Part shown: positions 47,741 through 55,386 of the stretch, piece by piece
Numbering within the stretch: the first letter of the stretch is position 1
Layout: every line of letters starts with the position of its first letter
Assembly (NCBI GenBank): GCA_021324015.1
Contig: JAJPJX010000060.1
Coordinates: 62,001-126,000, forward strand
Reading direction: 5' to 3'
DNA: 64,000 nt
Source of the DNA: Solibacteraceae bacterium
Lineage (GTDB): Bacteria; Acidobacteriota; Terriglobia; Bryobacterales; Bryobacteraceae
The notes under the pieces: model-generated
Databases searched by the model: none
What the model saw: only the letters and a program-made list of their open reading frames with translations
Told to the model about the DNA's origin: nothing
Translations under genes and position numbers: made by a program

Positions 47741-49598
47741 GGCGGTCTCCTTCGTGCTGCGGGTAATCGGCGGGGTCGAAGCGGTTTTCGAGCACCTCCC
47801 CCTTGTGGTCCTCGGGGCCGGGCAACGCCCACCGCGACTGGTCTTTGAACTTGGAGCCGCGCACGCGGAGGCTCTTGGCGCCCATCGCGGAGAGGGCAGC
47901 CGCGATCTTATTGATGGAGAGGTTCTGGAACGTCGTCTTGTTGATGTATCCCTGGAGTTCCGCCGCGATGATGGTGATCCTGCCGTTGATGACCATGGGC
48001 TTGCGCTGGTCCTGGAGCTTCAACTCCTCCTCGACGGAGCGGATGAAGTTCGTCTCGGTCAGGTAACTCTGGAGGTACTGGCGCATAGCGCCCAGCCAAT
48101 GCATCTCGTCCGATCCCTCCTCGACGATGCAGGCGTCGAGCATCATCTGCGCGACCGTTTTCCAGACGGGGGCCTTGATGCGATCCATGACCCGCCGCAC
48201 CTGCGCGCCGATCACGGCCAGCACGAACGTCTGGTCCATCAGCTTGCCGTAGGAGGGGATCTCCATCTTCGTGCCGTTCTCCAACTCGATGCGGTACTGC
48301 GGGTCCTTGCCCCGGATCTCGACCATGCGGAGAATCCGGTTCGGCGGGTTGAGCTTCAGATAAACAGAAATCTCCGAGCAGAGCGCGACGCGCTGGCGCG
48401 CTTCTGCCTGCGGATCAGGCGGCGGGGGCGGCGTGGCGGCGTCGGGCGGCGGGCTGGTACTCTCGGTCGCCTTGCCGTTGACCAGCGCAACGGGGGCCGC
48501 CTGTGCCGCCGCCAGGCCGGTCGTGGGCGGCGTCTCTGCCGCGCCCTGCGCGCCGGTAACGGCAGGGATCGCCACGCGGTATTCCGACCGCTCCTGTGCC
48601 AGCGCGATGGTGCGCTGGTAGTACGTGATGCCCTTGCGGTGCTTCTGGACGTACATGGAGCGGTGGTGGATGATCAGGTCCACGATCTGCTGCTCCGACA
48701 GCCCCGCGTCCACGCCGAAGTCGGCCAGCGCGAGGTCGTAAGCGGACTGCGAGTCGTCCTTCAGATCGTGCCTGCGGCGCTCCCAGGTGTTCCGGAACCT
48801 GGCAGCCGTCTTCGGGTCCGTCTGCTTCGGGTCCATCCACGCATCAAGCAGTTCTTGAGGGATGCGCGCGGCGGGATTGATGGCGAGCGGTTTGTCGGCG
48901 AACTTCTCCTTCCACTCGCGCGCCGCCTTCTCCTGCGCCTCCGGATCGGGGATGGTCGCGTCCTCCAGCAACTCCTCGAAGTCGCCCAGGTTGTAATAGG
49001 CACCGCCATGGCTGTGGACCACCACGTCCTTCGGATTGGCCGGGTCCTTCAGGTTCTTGGTGCCGGGGATGCGCAGGATGCGGGCGAGATCGGAGAGGCG
49101 CTCGTACACCCACCCCTTGGCCGCTGCGTTCAACCGGAGCATGGTGTGCCAGCGACCGAGGAGCCGCATCACCCGCTGGCGGTCCTCCTCGGAGTCGAAC
49201 ATATACGGCTCCTTGAACAACCACCAGGCGTGAATGCCGTTGCCGGTCGCCAGCATGATCGTCGGCGGGAACCCCGCAGGGAGGATCGACAACGCCTCCG
49301 GAATAGTGCCAGGCAGAGGCTTGTCGTGCGCCGCCGACCGGAGATCCAGGTCGGTGCCGATACCCGCCAGGCCGGTAATCTCCTCGGAGACGCACCGCCG
49401 ATTCGGGCCGTACTGCTCCTTGGAGCATCCGACGCCGATGTACACGTCCTTCTTCTGGCCGTGCGCCGTGGCCATCTCTGCGGCCTTCTCCACGTCCAGG
49501 AACCAATGCGAGCGCTTCTCGGGCCACGTCCACAGCAGGACGTACTGGTCCTCAGGCTTGGCACCCCACAACAGGTCCAGGAACTCCTTGGGCGTCAT
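47724..49598 (-). CDS. RepB/AEP-type primase with C-terminal extension
   Basis: A 624-residue protein from ATG 49598 (MTPKEFLDLLWGAKPEDQYV); longer frames are shadows of the HD gene. ITGLAGIGTDLDLRSAAHDK holds an acidic D-x-D, and ATGNGIHAWWLFKEP and LARILRIPGTKNLKDP match the G-x-G-x-H and R-x-P-G-T-x-N steps of plasmid/phage archaeo-eukaryotic primases. A Pro-rich linker near residue 395 leads to a C-terminal half resembling DUF-type helicase-loader or DNA-binding regions. Makes primers for phage replication; follows the HD gene. Confidence 0.78.
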   Translation of the reverse strand: MTPKEFLDLLWGAKPEDQYVLLWTWPEKRSHWFLDVEKAAEMATAHGQKKDVYIGVGCSKEQYGPNRRCVSEEITGLAGIGTDLDLRSAAHDKPLPGTIPEALSILPAGFPPTIMLATGNGIHAWWLFKEPYMFDSEEDRQRVMRLLGRWHTMLRLNAAAKGWVYERLSDLARILRIPGTKNLKDPANPKDVVVHSHGGAYYNLGDFEELLEDATIPDPEAQEKAAREWKEKFADKPLAINPAARIPQELLDAWMDPKQTDPKTAARFRNTWERRRHDLKDDSQSAYDLALADFGVDAGLSEQQIVDLIIHHRSMYVQKHRKGITYYQRTIALAQERSEYRVAIPAVTGAQGAAETPPTTGLAAAQAAPVALVNGKATESTSPPPDAATPPPPPDPQAEARQRVALCSEISVYLKLNPPNRILRMVEIRGKDPQYRIELENGTKMEIPSYGKLMDQTFVLAVIGAQVRRVMDRIKAPVWKTVAQMMLDACIVEEGSDEMHWLGAMRQYLQSYLTETNFIRSVEEELKLQDQRKPMVINGRITIIAAELQGYINKTTFQNLSINKIAAALSAMGAKSLRVRGSKFKDQSRWALPGPEDHKGEVLENRFDPADYPQHEGDRHVTVQ

Positions 49599-50128
49599 GC
49601 GGTCAACTCCGTGAAGCGATCCAGGAACCGCGTCTCGGCCACTTTGGGGAGCCACGGCTCGACGGTGAGGGTGGGCAGAGGCGCCACGCCGCACTCGTTG
49701 ATGATCCACTCCCTGTCGTCCATCGAAGTCACATCGCGGAACTCGGTCGCCAGCATCGCGCGGTCGGCGACGATGACGGAGCGCGGCATCTCCGGCCGCA
49801 GGTTGTACCGGTCGCAGATCGTGACCATCAGCCGGCCCTCGGCGATGCGGTACTGAACCATCTCCAGGAGGCCCTTGAACGGGCGGGGCAGGTCGCCGGT
49901 GTACGCCTCGCTGGCGTCGTGCAGGAGACCCCACAGGGCGTCCTCCTTGGGCACCAACTGGCTCACGAGGATAGAGTGCTGCGCCACGGAATAGAACTTC
50001 GTCGTGTGCCCCAGGAACCGGCAGAGATGCGAGAGAGAGCGGGCAATGTCGAAGATGCTGATCTCGCTGGTCTTGGGGTCCAGGAGATCGACGTGCCGCC
50101 CGGTATAAGTCCGAAAATAGTTCGCCAT
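49595..50128 (-). CDS. HD-domain phosphohydrolase, YfbR-like
   Basis: A 177-residue protein from ATG 50128 (MANYFRTYTGRHVDLLDPKT). YSVAQHSILVSQLV and LLHDASEAYTGDLPRPFK give the H...HD metal site (H51, H70 and D71) with the characteristic EAYTGD segment. Related proteins hydrolyse deoxynucleoside monophosphates and would adjust nucleotide pools. Overlaps the primase start by four bases. Confidence 0.82.
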   Translation of the reverse strand: MANYFRTYTGRHVDLLDPKTSEISIFDIARSLSHLCRFLGHTTKFYSVAQHSILVSQLVPKEDALWGLLHDASEAYTGDLPRPFKGLLEMVQYRIAEGRLMVTICDRYNLRPEMPRSVIVADRAMLATEFRDVTSMDDREWIINECGVAPLPTLTVEPWLPKVAETRFLDRFTELTA

Positions 50129-50133
50129 GCGAT

Positions 50134-50418
50134 TCACCACAGTCCTTTTTGCTGCTTCGAAGCGCGCGGACGCGGGTCCGCGACGGGTGCTGCTTTCGAT
50201 TCCTCGGGCGGCGGCGGGTCGTCGGTGTACACCGGCCTGGTAGCCAGCCACTTGTCCCACGCGACGAAGCGCTCGCCGTTCCAGACGCAGAGCGTCGCGT
50301 CGTCCATGGGCGCGTCGGCGGGGATCTGCGACAACAGATCCGCCTCGCGCGCCTGGCGGTCCTCGATGGCCTGCTCCTGCTCGCGGTACTGACGCAAAGC
50401 CTCGCGACCGTAAATCAT
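50134..50418 (-). CDS. Hypothetical small early protein
   Basis: A 94-residue protein from ATG 50418. The N-terminal half is helical and charged (YREQEQAIEDRQAREADLLS), followed by FVAWDKWLATRPVYTDD and a Pro/basic C-terminus. No motif. It overlaps the nuclease-like gene upstream by four bases. Confidence 0.55.
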   Translation of the reverse strand: MIYGREALRQYREQEQAIEDRQAREADLLSQIPADAPMDDATLCVWNGERFVAWDKWLATRPVYTDDPPPPEESKAAPVADPRPRASKQQKGLW

Positions 50419-51035
50419 GCGGCACTCCCCAGCGCTAACCGCCGCAGTAAATTGCGGTCTTCGTTCAACCGCCCGAGGCAGTACTGAAGGGTGAGGCGCG
50501 TGATGTCCGGCTTCCGGAACAGCGTCACGGACGGCGTATGCGTGTATGGGATGCCGCCGACACGAGGGTTCACCAGATCGCGCGGGAGACGGAATACGAC
50601 AGAGGTTTCGGGAAGCGGAGCGAACGCGAACATGTCCAACTCGGTAACAAGGTATCGACGGTGTTGGCGCCCACTGCATCTTTTCGTGTTGAACTGGTAA
50701 CTTCGCGGGTCATACCCCCAGGGCTGGTTTGTGCCTTTCACTTGGATCGTGATGAGCCCCTTTAACGAGATGGCAGGGATTTCGAGTTGCGAAATGTTGC
50801 TGGTCAGGTCGAACGGTTGGCCCGTCCGTGCGATCCACGTTGGGAAACCGGCGGCCTCAAGAATATCCATCACTCGGAGTTGCGCCCGGATTTCGGTCTG
50901 GTCGGTTGAAGCCCCGTCTTCCTGCGACTCGCATACAACGTCGTCGCTTGCCGTCATTTCGTCAGGCGTTACAACGTCGGGTCCGATGGGACCGAACTCG
51001 AAGGTGGATTGAAGGAGCGTGCTATCAGGCGTCAT
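50415..51035 (-). CDS. PD-(D/E)xK-like nuclease, degenerate
   Basis: A 206-residue protein. MDILEAAGFPTWIARTGQPF DLTSN then LKGLITIQVKGTNQ resembles the D...(E/Q)xK core of intron-endonuclease-like nucleases, with Q in place of E in QVK, so activity is uncertain. The layout agrees with restriction-like folds but the call is by pattern. Early-operon position beside VRR-NUC and HD genes suggests nucleic-acid processing. Confidence 0.45.
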   Translation of the reverse strand: MTPDSTLLQSTFEFGPIGPDVVTPDEMTASDDVVCESQEDGASTDQTEIRAQLRVMDILEAAGFPTWIARTGQPFDLTSNISQLEIPAISLKGLITIQVKGTNQPWGYDPRSYQFNTKRCSGRQHRRYLVTELDMFAFAPLPETSVVFRLPRDLVNPRVGGIPYTHTPSVTLFRKPDITRLTLQYCLGRLNEDRNLLRRLALGSAA

Positions 51036-51080
51036 GCCGCCCCCCGATCACGCAATCGACGCGACAGATGGAGCCGTACG

Positions 51081-51254
51081 TCATACCGACCGATCCAGAT
51101 CCTCCGGACTCAATTCCTCACCGCACGCCGGGCACTCCCACCACTCGTCGTGCCAGCGCTCGTAGGGCCCGCACTCCAGACCGTGCGTCTCGATGCTGTC
51201 GTGCTCCCGATACGCGGGCACGACCTGCTCTCCGCATTTGGGGCACGTGATCAC
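51081..51254 (-). CDS. 57-residue zinc-ribbon protein
   Basis: From GTG 51254, overlapping the next gene upstream by four bases (GTGA). CPKCGEQVV and CPACGEELS form a C-x2-C...C-x2-C ribbon separated by about 35 residues rich in Trp and His. A single-ribbon protein like those at 31-38 kb, now in the early operon. Confidence 0.62.
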   Translation of the reverse strand: MITCPKCGEQVVPAYREHDSIETHGLECGPYERWHDEWWECPACGEELSPEDLDRSV

Positions 51255-51472
51255 AGAGCACGTCCCATCAGGATGCTGTGGCCGTCCCGCAGCCGTGCGG
51301 CCATCCTGCGCGTGGCGATGTACTGGACGCAGTCCAGCGTGGCCTCGCTGGGCTTCGTCTTTGGCGCGCAGTCCGGGCAGGTCTCGCCATGCCACGTTGC
51401 GGTCGGGTTGTGCTTCTCCTCCTTGCGCCAGGAGACAAACGGCTTCTTGCAGCGGGCGCAGAGCTTATCCAT
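51251..51472 (-). CDS. Small zinc-binding protein
   Basis: A 73-residue protein from ATG 51472, MDKLCARCKKPFVSWRKEEK, with CARC and CPDC pairs around 30 residues apart, then a helical basic C-terminus. It overlaps neighbours on both sides. No family beyond the ribbon. Confidence 0.6.
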   Translation of the reverse strand: MDKLCARCKKPFVSWRKEEKHNPTATWHGETCPDCAPKTKPSEATLDCVQYIATRRMAARLRDGHSILMGRAL

Positions 51473-51911
51473 GCTGCGCCCCCTGCTTCTGCTCCTCGAA
51501 ATGCCGATGGCCGCACCGAGGACAGCGGGCCGGCGCTTCACTGCCGCGCCAGGTATAGCCGCGGCAGCCGCCGCACAGCCAGTACGACTCGGGCTGGCGC
51601 GCCGAGTACGGAATGCCCAGGATGGCGAACGCCTCCTCGGCGCTCCGGGCGACGCCATAGATCGCCTGCCCTTCCACGCTCCACTCCCGGCCACGCTCGG
51701 CCTGCAACGTGGTCAACTCGGACTTCGAATCGAACGGCCTCTTGACCTCGATCTCGAAGTGGCGCCCGCGATAGCTGCCGTAGAGGTCCGGATCGCCCGC
51801 CATGCCCATGACGGTGCCGTGGCGCTTACGGATCACCAGGCCGGGCACCTTCTTGAGCTTCGCCATGATCTGCGACACGATGCTCTTTTCCAACTGCGCC
51901 CTCGGCCTCAC
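51465..51911 (-). CDS. VRR-NUC nuclease with C-terminal zinc ribbon
   Basis: A 148-residue protein from GTG 51911 (GTGA overlap with the upstream stop). HGTVMGMAGDPDLYGSYRGR and HFEIEVKRPFDSKSE show the G-D/P-D...E-V-K nuclease core (D40 or D42, E55, K57) of VRR-NUC proteins, which cut branched or flap DNA. A ribbon CGGCRGY...CPRCGH follows. Stand-alone phage VRR-NUC proteins are common near helicase or recombination genes. Confidence 0.82.
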   Translation of the reverse strand: MRPRAQLEKSIVSQIMAKLKKVPGLVIRKRHGTVMGMAGDPDLYGSYRGRHFEIEVKRPFDSKSELTTLQAERGREWSVEGQAIYGVARSAEEAFAILGIPYSARQPESYWLCGGCRGYTWRGSEAPARCPRCGHRHFEEQKQGAQHG

Positions 51912-52096
51912 GCGCGCACCTCCGTCTCCGGCGCGCTGGGCGCCGGCCCGAACTGGACCGGCGAGATCCGCCGCGCGCCGCACTTCGTACAGGTCTGCAC
52001 GTCCACGTTGGGATTGCCGTCGAACTCCCGCCAACGGCGCGGGAACCCCCAATCGTGGCCGGGGTGCAGGAGCGTAAACCACAGCGAGATCAGCAT
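51908..52096 (-). CDS. Small protein with CxxC site
   Basis: A 62-residue protein, MLISLWFTLLHPGHDWGFPR at its start, with a single CTKC pair and a basic, Pro-rich C-terminus. Overlaps its downstream neighbour by four bases. No function assigned. Confidence 0.55.
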   Translation of the reverse strand: MLISLWFTLLHPGHDWGFPRRWREFDGNPNVDVQTCTKCGARRISPVQFGPAPSAPETEVRA

Positions 52097-52098
52097 GG

Positions 52099-52590
52099 CT
52101 ATTTGCCCTCAGGCCTGCGGTACACCGTGGCCTCGCGCCCACGGCCCTGCTTCACGACCTCGACATCTCCGGCCTTGGCCATCGAGGTCAGCGCAAGGCT
52201 GATGCTGGCCTTGCGCTGCTTCTCGAACTCCGGGTGCCGGATCTTCGGCGTCGAAGGCATGTGAGCGATCGACGCCGCAAAGATGTCGTGGACGGTGAAC
52301 TCGCGCTTGGCGGGCACCTCGGCCACGTACTCGCGGACGCGCTGCATCCCGACGTAATGCTTCTCGCCCGCGTCGCCCTTGTTGCCGTTGGGGACGGGCA
52401 CGCCGTTCTGCACGGCCATGCCGACCACCACGTCCTTCATCAACTCCTGCGTGGCGGGGTCCTCCAGGAGGTAATACATCTGCTCCAGCTTGGTGATCTT
52501 CTGCTCCTCGGCCTCGGCCTGGCGCAGATACACGTCGCGCTGCTCCTGGGTCTCGGAGATCCGTTCGATGATGTTTTCAAGCACGTCCAT
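52099..52590 (-). CDS. Coiled-coil plus winged-helix protein
   Basis: A 163-residue protein. Residues 1-45 are a Gln/Glu-rich coiled coil (ERISETQEQRDVYLRQAEAE), then YLLEDPATQELMKDVVV, then a winged helix (KREFTVHDIFAASIAHMPST and KAGDVEVVKQGRGREATVYR). It is the clear counterpart of residues 95-262 of the HicA-like protein at 36143-36931. Probably DNA-binding; possibly a regulator of the early genes. Confidence 0.65.
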   Translation of the reverse strand: MDVLENIIERISETQEQRDVYLRQAEAEEQKITKLEQMYYLLEDPATQELMKDVVVGMAVQNGVPVPNGNKGDAGEKHYVGMQRVREYVAEVPAKREFTVHDIFAASIAHMPSTPKIRHPEFEKQRKASISLALTSMAKAGDVEVVKQGRGREATVYRRPEGK

Positions 52591-52605
52591 GGGGCACCTC
52601 CGGAG

Positions 52606-52923
52606 CTACCGCTCCGGCCCCCCGAACAGGCTTGTGATGGACCGCTTGATCCCGTGCATCGCAGTGGCGAGCGCGGCCTCGTGGAGCAACTGCCGGTACA
52701 GCAGCACCGCCGCCGGCACCTTCTCCGGCCCGCCAGCCCGCGTGATCGCGTGATCGAGCAACGCCGTGCTCTCAATCAACCGCACGGTGTGCTCGGGCAT
52801 CATCCGCGTCGGGACGTTGTGCTCGGCGCACCAGGAGGTTGCCGCACCCACGAAGTCCTCGTTCCTGGCGTTGTCCTGCTTCAGCTTGTCCGTCGTCTTC
52901 GTTTTCGTCGTCTTGCTGCTCAT
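52606..52923 (-). CDS. Hypothetical helical protein
   Basis: A 105-residue protein from ATG 52923, beginning MSSKTTKTKTTDKLKQDNAR and then a helical section with CAEHNVPTRMMPEHTVRLIE. Strong Lys/Thr N-terminus. No family. Lies between the winged-helix gene and DUF2303 gene with 100 bases of gap to the latter. Confidence 0.55.
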   Translation of the reverse strand: MSSKTTKTKTTDKLKQDNARNEDFVGAATSWCAEHNVPTRMMPEHTVRLIESTALLDHAITRAGGPEKVPAAVLLYRQLLHEAALATAMHGIKRSITSLFGGPER

Positions 52924-53024
52924 GGTGGTGTCCTCTTTGCTTTTGAAGTTGCGGCGGGCGCCGGGTAAGCGTTCCGGATCGTTTAAGGAGGGTGTCGCAG
53001 CTCCCGCTCCCCCGCCGTCCTGCC

Positions 53025-53876
53025 CTACTCGTCGATATGGCCCGCGAGAAGCGGCAACGCCGTCTCGTTCGCGATCCGCTGGCTGATCTCCTTGAGAGCG
53101 TGCTCGACGTACCGGTGAGGCCGCACGACCTCGTACCAGAACACGACCTTGCCCTCCTGGAGCCGCCAGCGCAGCCGCACCTCGATGCGGTACGCCGGGC
53201 CGTTCACGTGGATCGGGACGCCGAGGACAAATTTCTCGGGGATCTCGATGGTGCCCTTCTGCGCGGTGCCGCGCACCACCTCGTCGTACTGGAACTGGAT
53301 CTGGCCGTTGGCGAGGCGCACGCCGGAGGAGAACTCGACCGACTTCTTGGCTTCGAACGTGAGAGCGACCTGGAGCAATTCCGCGGCGGGAGGCTCCACG
53401 ATATCCGGCAGGTTCTCCTCCAGGAACCGCGCGAAATCGACCTGCGTCATCTGCTTGCGGTTGGCGGCCATCCACGTCTCGAACTCGACGCTACGGCGCG
53501 GTTTGAACGACGCGCTGTGCTCGTTCCACGAGGGCTTGTCGAGCTCGTGGTAATCGAACGCCGCCCTGAAGACCTCGGCTTCCACGTCGAAGAAGATGAG
53601 CGTGGCGCCAGTCATGAACTCCTTCGCATAGGCGATGAACGAGTCGGCGTCCTGGAGCGTCACGTCCTGCTCGATCCGCAGCGGGCGAGGCAGGAAGGAT
53701 TCCAGGTCCTCGACCTTGTAATCCTTGGGGACGACGGTGAAGACCCCGGCATTGGAGCAATCCGCAGGCACGGAGCGCGGTTCGCCCAGGGCGGCACCGG
53801 CAGCGATGGCCGACTGCACGTCGCCGATCTGCGCAGGCCCGTTGGTCTGGGTGTAGTTGTAATTGTCGCGGGACAC
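53025..53876 (-). CDS. DUF2303/YfdQ-family protein
   Basis: A 283-residue protein from GTG 53876 with GGAGG about 9 bases before it. FTVVPKDYKVEDLESFLPRP and ALTFEAKKSVEFSSGVRLAN match the family, whose members sit in recombination or replication clusters of temperate phages. C-terminal beta section includes GVPIHVNGPAYRIEVRLRWR. No catalytic residues are evident to me. It precedes a small protein and the cysteine-cluster protein, forming a cluster. Confidence 0.68.
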   Translation of the reverse strand: MSRDNYNYTQTNGPAQIGDVQSAIAAGAALGEPRSVPADCSNAGVFTVVPKDYKVEDLESFLPRPLRIEQDVTLQDADSFIAYAKEFMTGATLIFFDVEAEVFRAAFDYHELDKPSWNEHSASFKPRRSVEFETWMAANRKQMTQVDFARFLEENLPDIVEPPAAELLQVALTFEAKKSVEFSSGVRLANGQIQFQYDEVVRGTAQKGTIEIPEKFVLGVPIHVNGPAYRIEVRLRWRLQEGKVVFWYEVVRPHRYVEHALKEISQRIANETALPLLAGHIDE

Positions 53877-53877
53877 G

Positions 53878-54210
53878 TTAGATGACCTCCTTGAGTTCGT
53901 TGGCCTGCTCGATCTCGACCACGCGCAACGGAAGCTGCTGCTGGCGCGGGTCGTTGCGCACGAGGCGGTTGTCCTCGGTCAAATAGAAGACCGTCATGCC
54001 GCGCTCGGGCTCGGGCAGTTTGGTTTTGATCTGGTGCTCGACCATCACGACGTTGGTGACGCCCTTGGATGCGGGCTTCACCGTGACCGTGAACGTGACA
54101 GAGCCAGCCTTGCCGGATTCCCGCACGGCGGCGAGAACCTTGGCCAGCGCGGCAGACAGTTCCAGGACCGCCGCGCCGTTGTTGAGTTGCAGGATAGTCT
54201 CGGGGAACAT
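53878..54210 (-). CDS. Hypothetical recombination-cluster protein
   Basis: A 110-residue protein from ATG 54210 (GGAG five bases before). MFPETILQLNNGAAVLELSA begins a helix, followed by beta strands (SVTFTVTVKPASKGVTNVVM) and a C-terminal beta hairpin. It abuts the DUF2303 gene. In other phages similar small proteins lie between DUF2303 and ssDNA-annealing-type genes, from memory. Confidence 0.55.
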   Translation of the reverse strand: MFPETILQLNNGAAVLELSAALAKVLAAVRESGKAGSVTFTVTVKPASKGVTNVVMVEHQIKTKLPEPERGMTVFYLTEDNRLVRNDPRQQQLPLRVVEIEQANELKEVI

Positions 54211-54218
54211 CGGCACTC

Positions 54219-54911
54219 CTATCTCTCCTGCGTGACCCGATCCGCGAATCCCTGCGCGAACGCGCGCATCCCCTCGGCGTTGGCGATCTCGGCAGGGGAC
54301 AGCTTGCGGATGAACTTGAGGGCCGCCTTGCCGTACACGTTGCCCTTGTTCTGCGCCTTCTCCAACTCGATCCGCAGGATGCAGTGGTGGTACGGCACCC
54401 GCTGCGTCACGAGCTTCAGGAAGAACTGGCGCACCGCCTTGAGGCTGGTCGGCGGGATCGAGACGACCTCGGGCAGCATCGACGTGCCGCGCAGCATGAA
54501 CAACTGCTTCGACTGCTTGCACGCCTGGCCCGCGCCGCCCTCGGGATCGCTGTCGTACTGCGCCAGCGGGCACTTCGAGCAATCCCCACCGGGCTTGCCG
54601 ACGCCGGTGATGCCATCGCGCGACGAGCAGTCGGGCGGGACATTGCCCGCGTCCTTCTTCTCGTAGTAGGTGCGGTTGTCGCGAACGTGGACGACGACGC
54701 CCTCGATGGCCTTGTCGGTGGTGTCGCCCTCAAGGCCGGGGATCAGCCAGAGGGCGGTTCCGGAGGCCACTTTGATGCGGGGCAGGTCAAACTCCGTGAT
54801 GCTGCCACTGGCGCAATTGACGGCGAACGCCGCCATGACCTCCTTGCGTTCTTCTTCGGGCATCGTGAGCGCAAGAGGCGCATCGATGCTTTTGACGAGT
54901 TCCTGGGACAT
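54219..54911 (-). CDS. Cysteine-cluster early protein, probable ssDNA/recombination function
   Basis: A 230-residue protein, MSQELVKSIDAPLALTMPEE at the start. CSSRDGITGVGKPGGDCSKC and QACKQSKQLFMLR hold four conserved cysteines, a metal-binding centre. The FDLPRIKVASGTALWLIPGL and SLKAVRQFFLKLVTQRVPYH sections occur in a widespread family of phage early proteins that I recognise but cannot name. Position between DUF2303 and the helicase suggests single-strand binding or recombination; this is inferred from neighbours. Confidence 0.6.
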   Translation of the reverse strand: MSQELVKSIDAPLALTMPEEERKEVMAAFAVNCASGSITEFDLPRIKVASGTALWLIPGLEGDTTDKAIEGVVVHVRDNRTYYEKKDAGNVPPDCSSRDGITGVGKPGGDCSKCPLAQYDSDPEGGAGQACKQSKQLFMLRGTSMLPEVVSIPPTSLKAVRQFFLKLVTQRVPYHHCILRIELEKAQNKGNVYGKAALKFIRKLSPAEIANAEGMRAFAQGFADRVTQER

Positions 54912-54924
54912 AGTTCTCCTTTGT

Positions 54925-55368
54925 TCAGGCTTTGCGACTGCTTAATTCGTGGCCGAGCCAAACCTTGAGCGCCTTGCCCAGCGGTTCGGGCATGGCCGCC
55001 TGGATCTCCTCGGCGGTTGCGACTCGCTCCTCGCGCTCGGCCAGCGCGAGCACACCGGACGCGATCTCCTTGACGAATCCACGGAGTTGCGAGTCGTTGT
55101 AGTTCTGCGGAATGAACTGATCGAGGCCAGCTTGCTTGAGCGCCTCGACCACGGCCCACCGATCCTCGACCGGCGACGCCTCCACCTTCGGCTTCAACGT
55201 GAGCGTGCGCCCATCGGCGGTCACCTTCTGGAAGCCCGCGTTGAGCATCTCGTTCACGACCACCGCCTCCAGTTCTCCGAGGTCGTGCTTCGCCTGCTTC
55301 AACTCGGCAGAGAGCGCATCGACGCGCCTCTCAAGACACACGTATTCCTTCACCTTCGCGGTATCCAA
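54925..55368 (-). CDS. Hypothetical helical early protein, TTG start
   Basis: A 147-residue protein. The only convincing start is TTG 55368 (MDTAKVKEYVCLERRVDALS) with GGGAG upstream; the next ATG would lose a well-formed helix. Composition is helical and charged. Related proteins often precede DUF2303-type genes. No motif. Confidence 0.58.
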   Translation of the reverse strand: MDTAKVKEYVCLERRVDALSAELKQAKHDLGELEAVVVNEMLNAGFQKVTADGRTLTLKPKVEASPVEDRWAVVEALKQAGLDQFIPQNYNDSQLRGFVKEIASGVLALAEREERVATAEEIQAAMPEPLGKALKVWLGHELSSRKA

Positions 55369-55386
55369 TCTGTTCTCCCTTCTGCT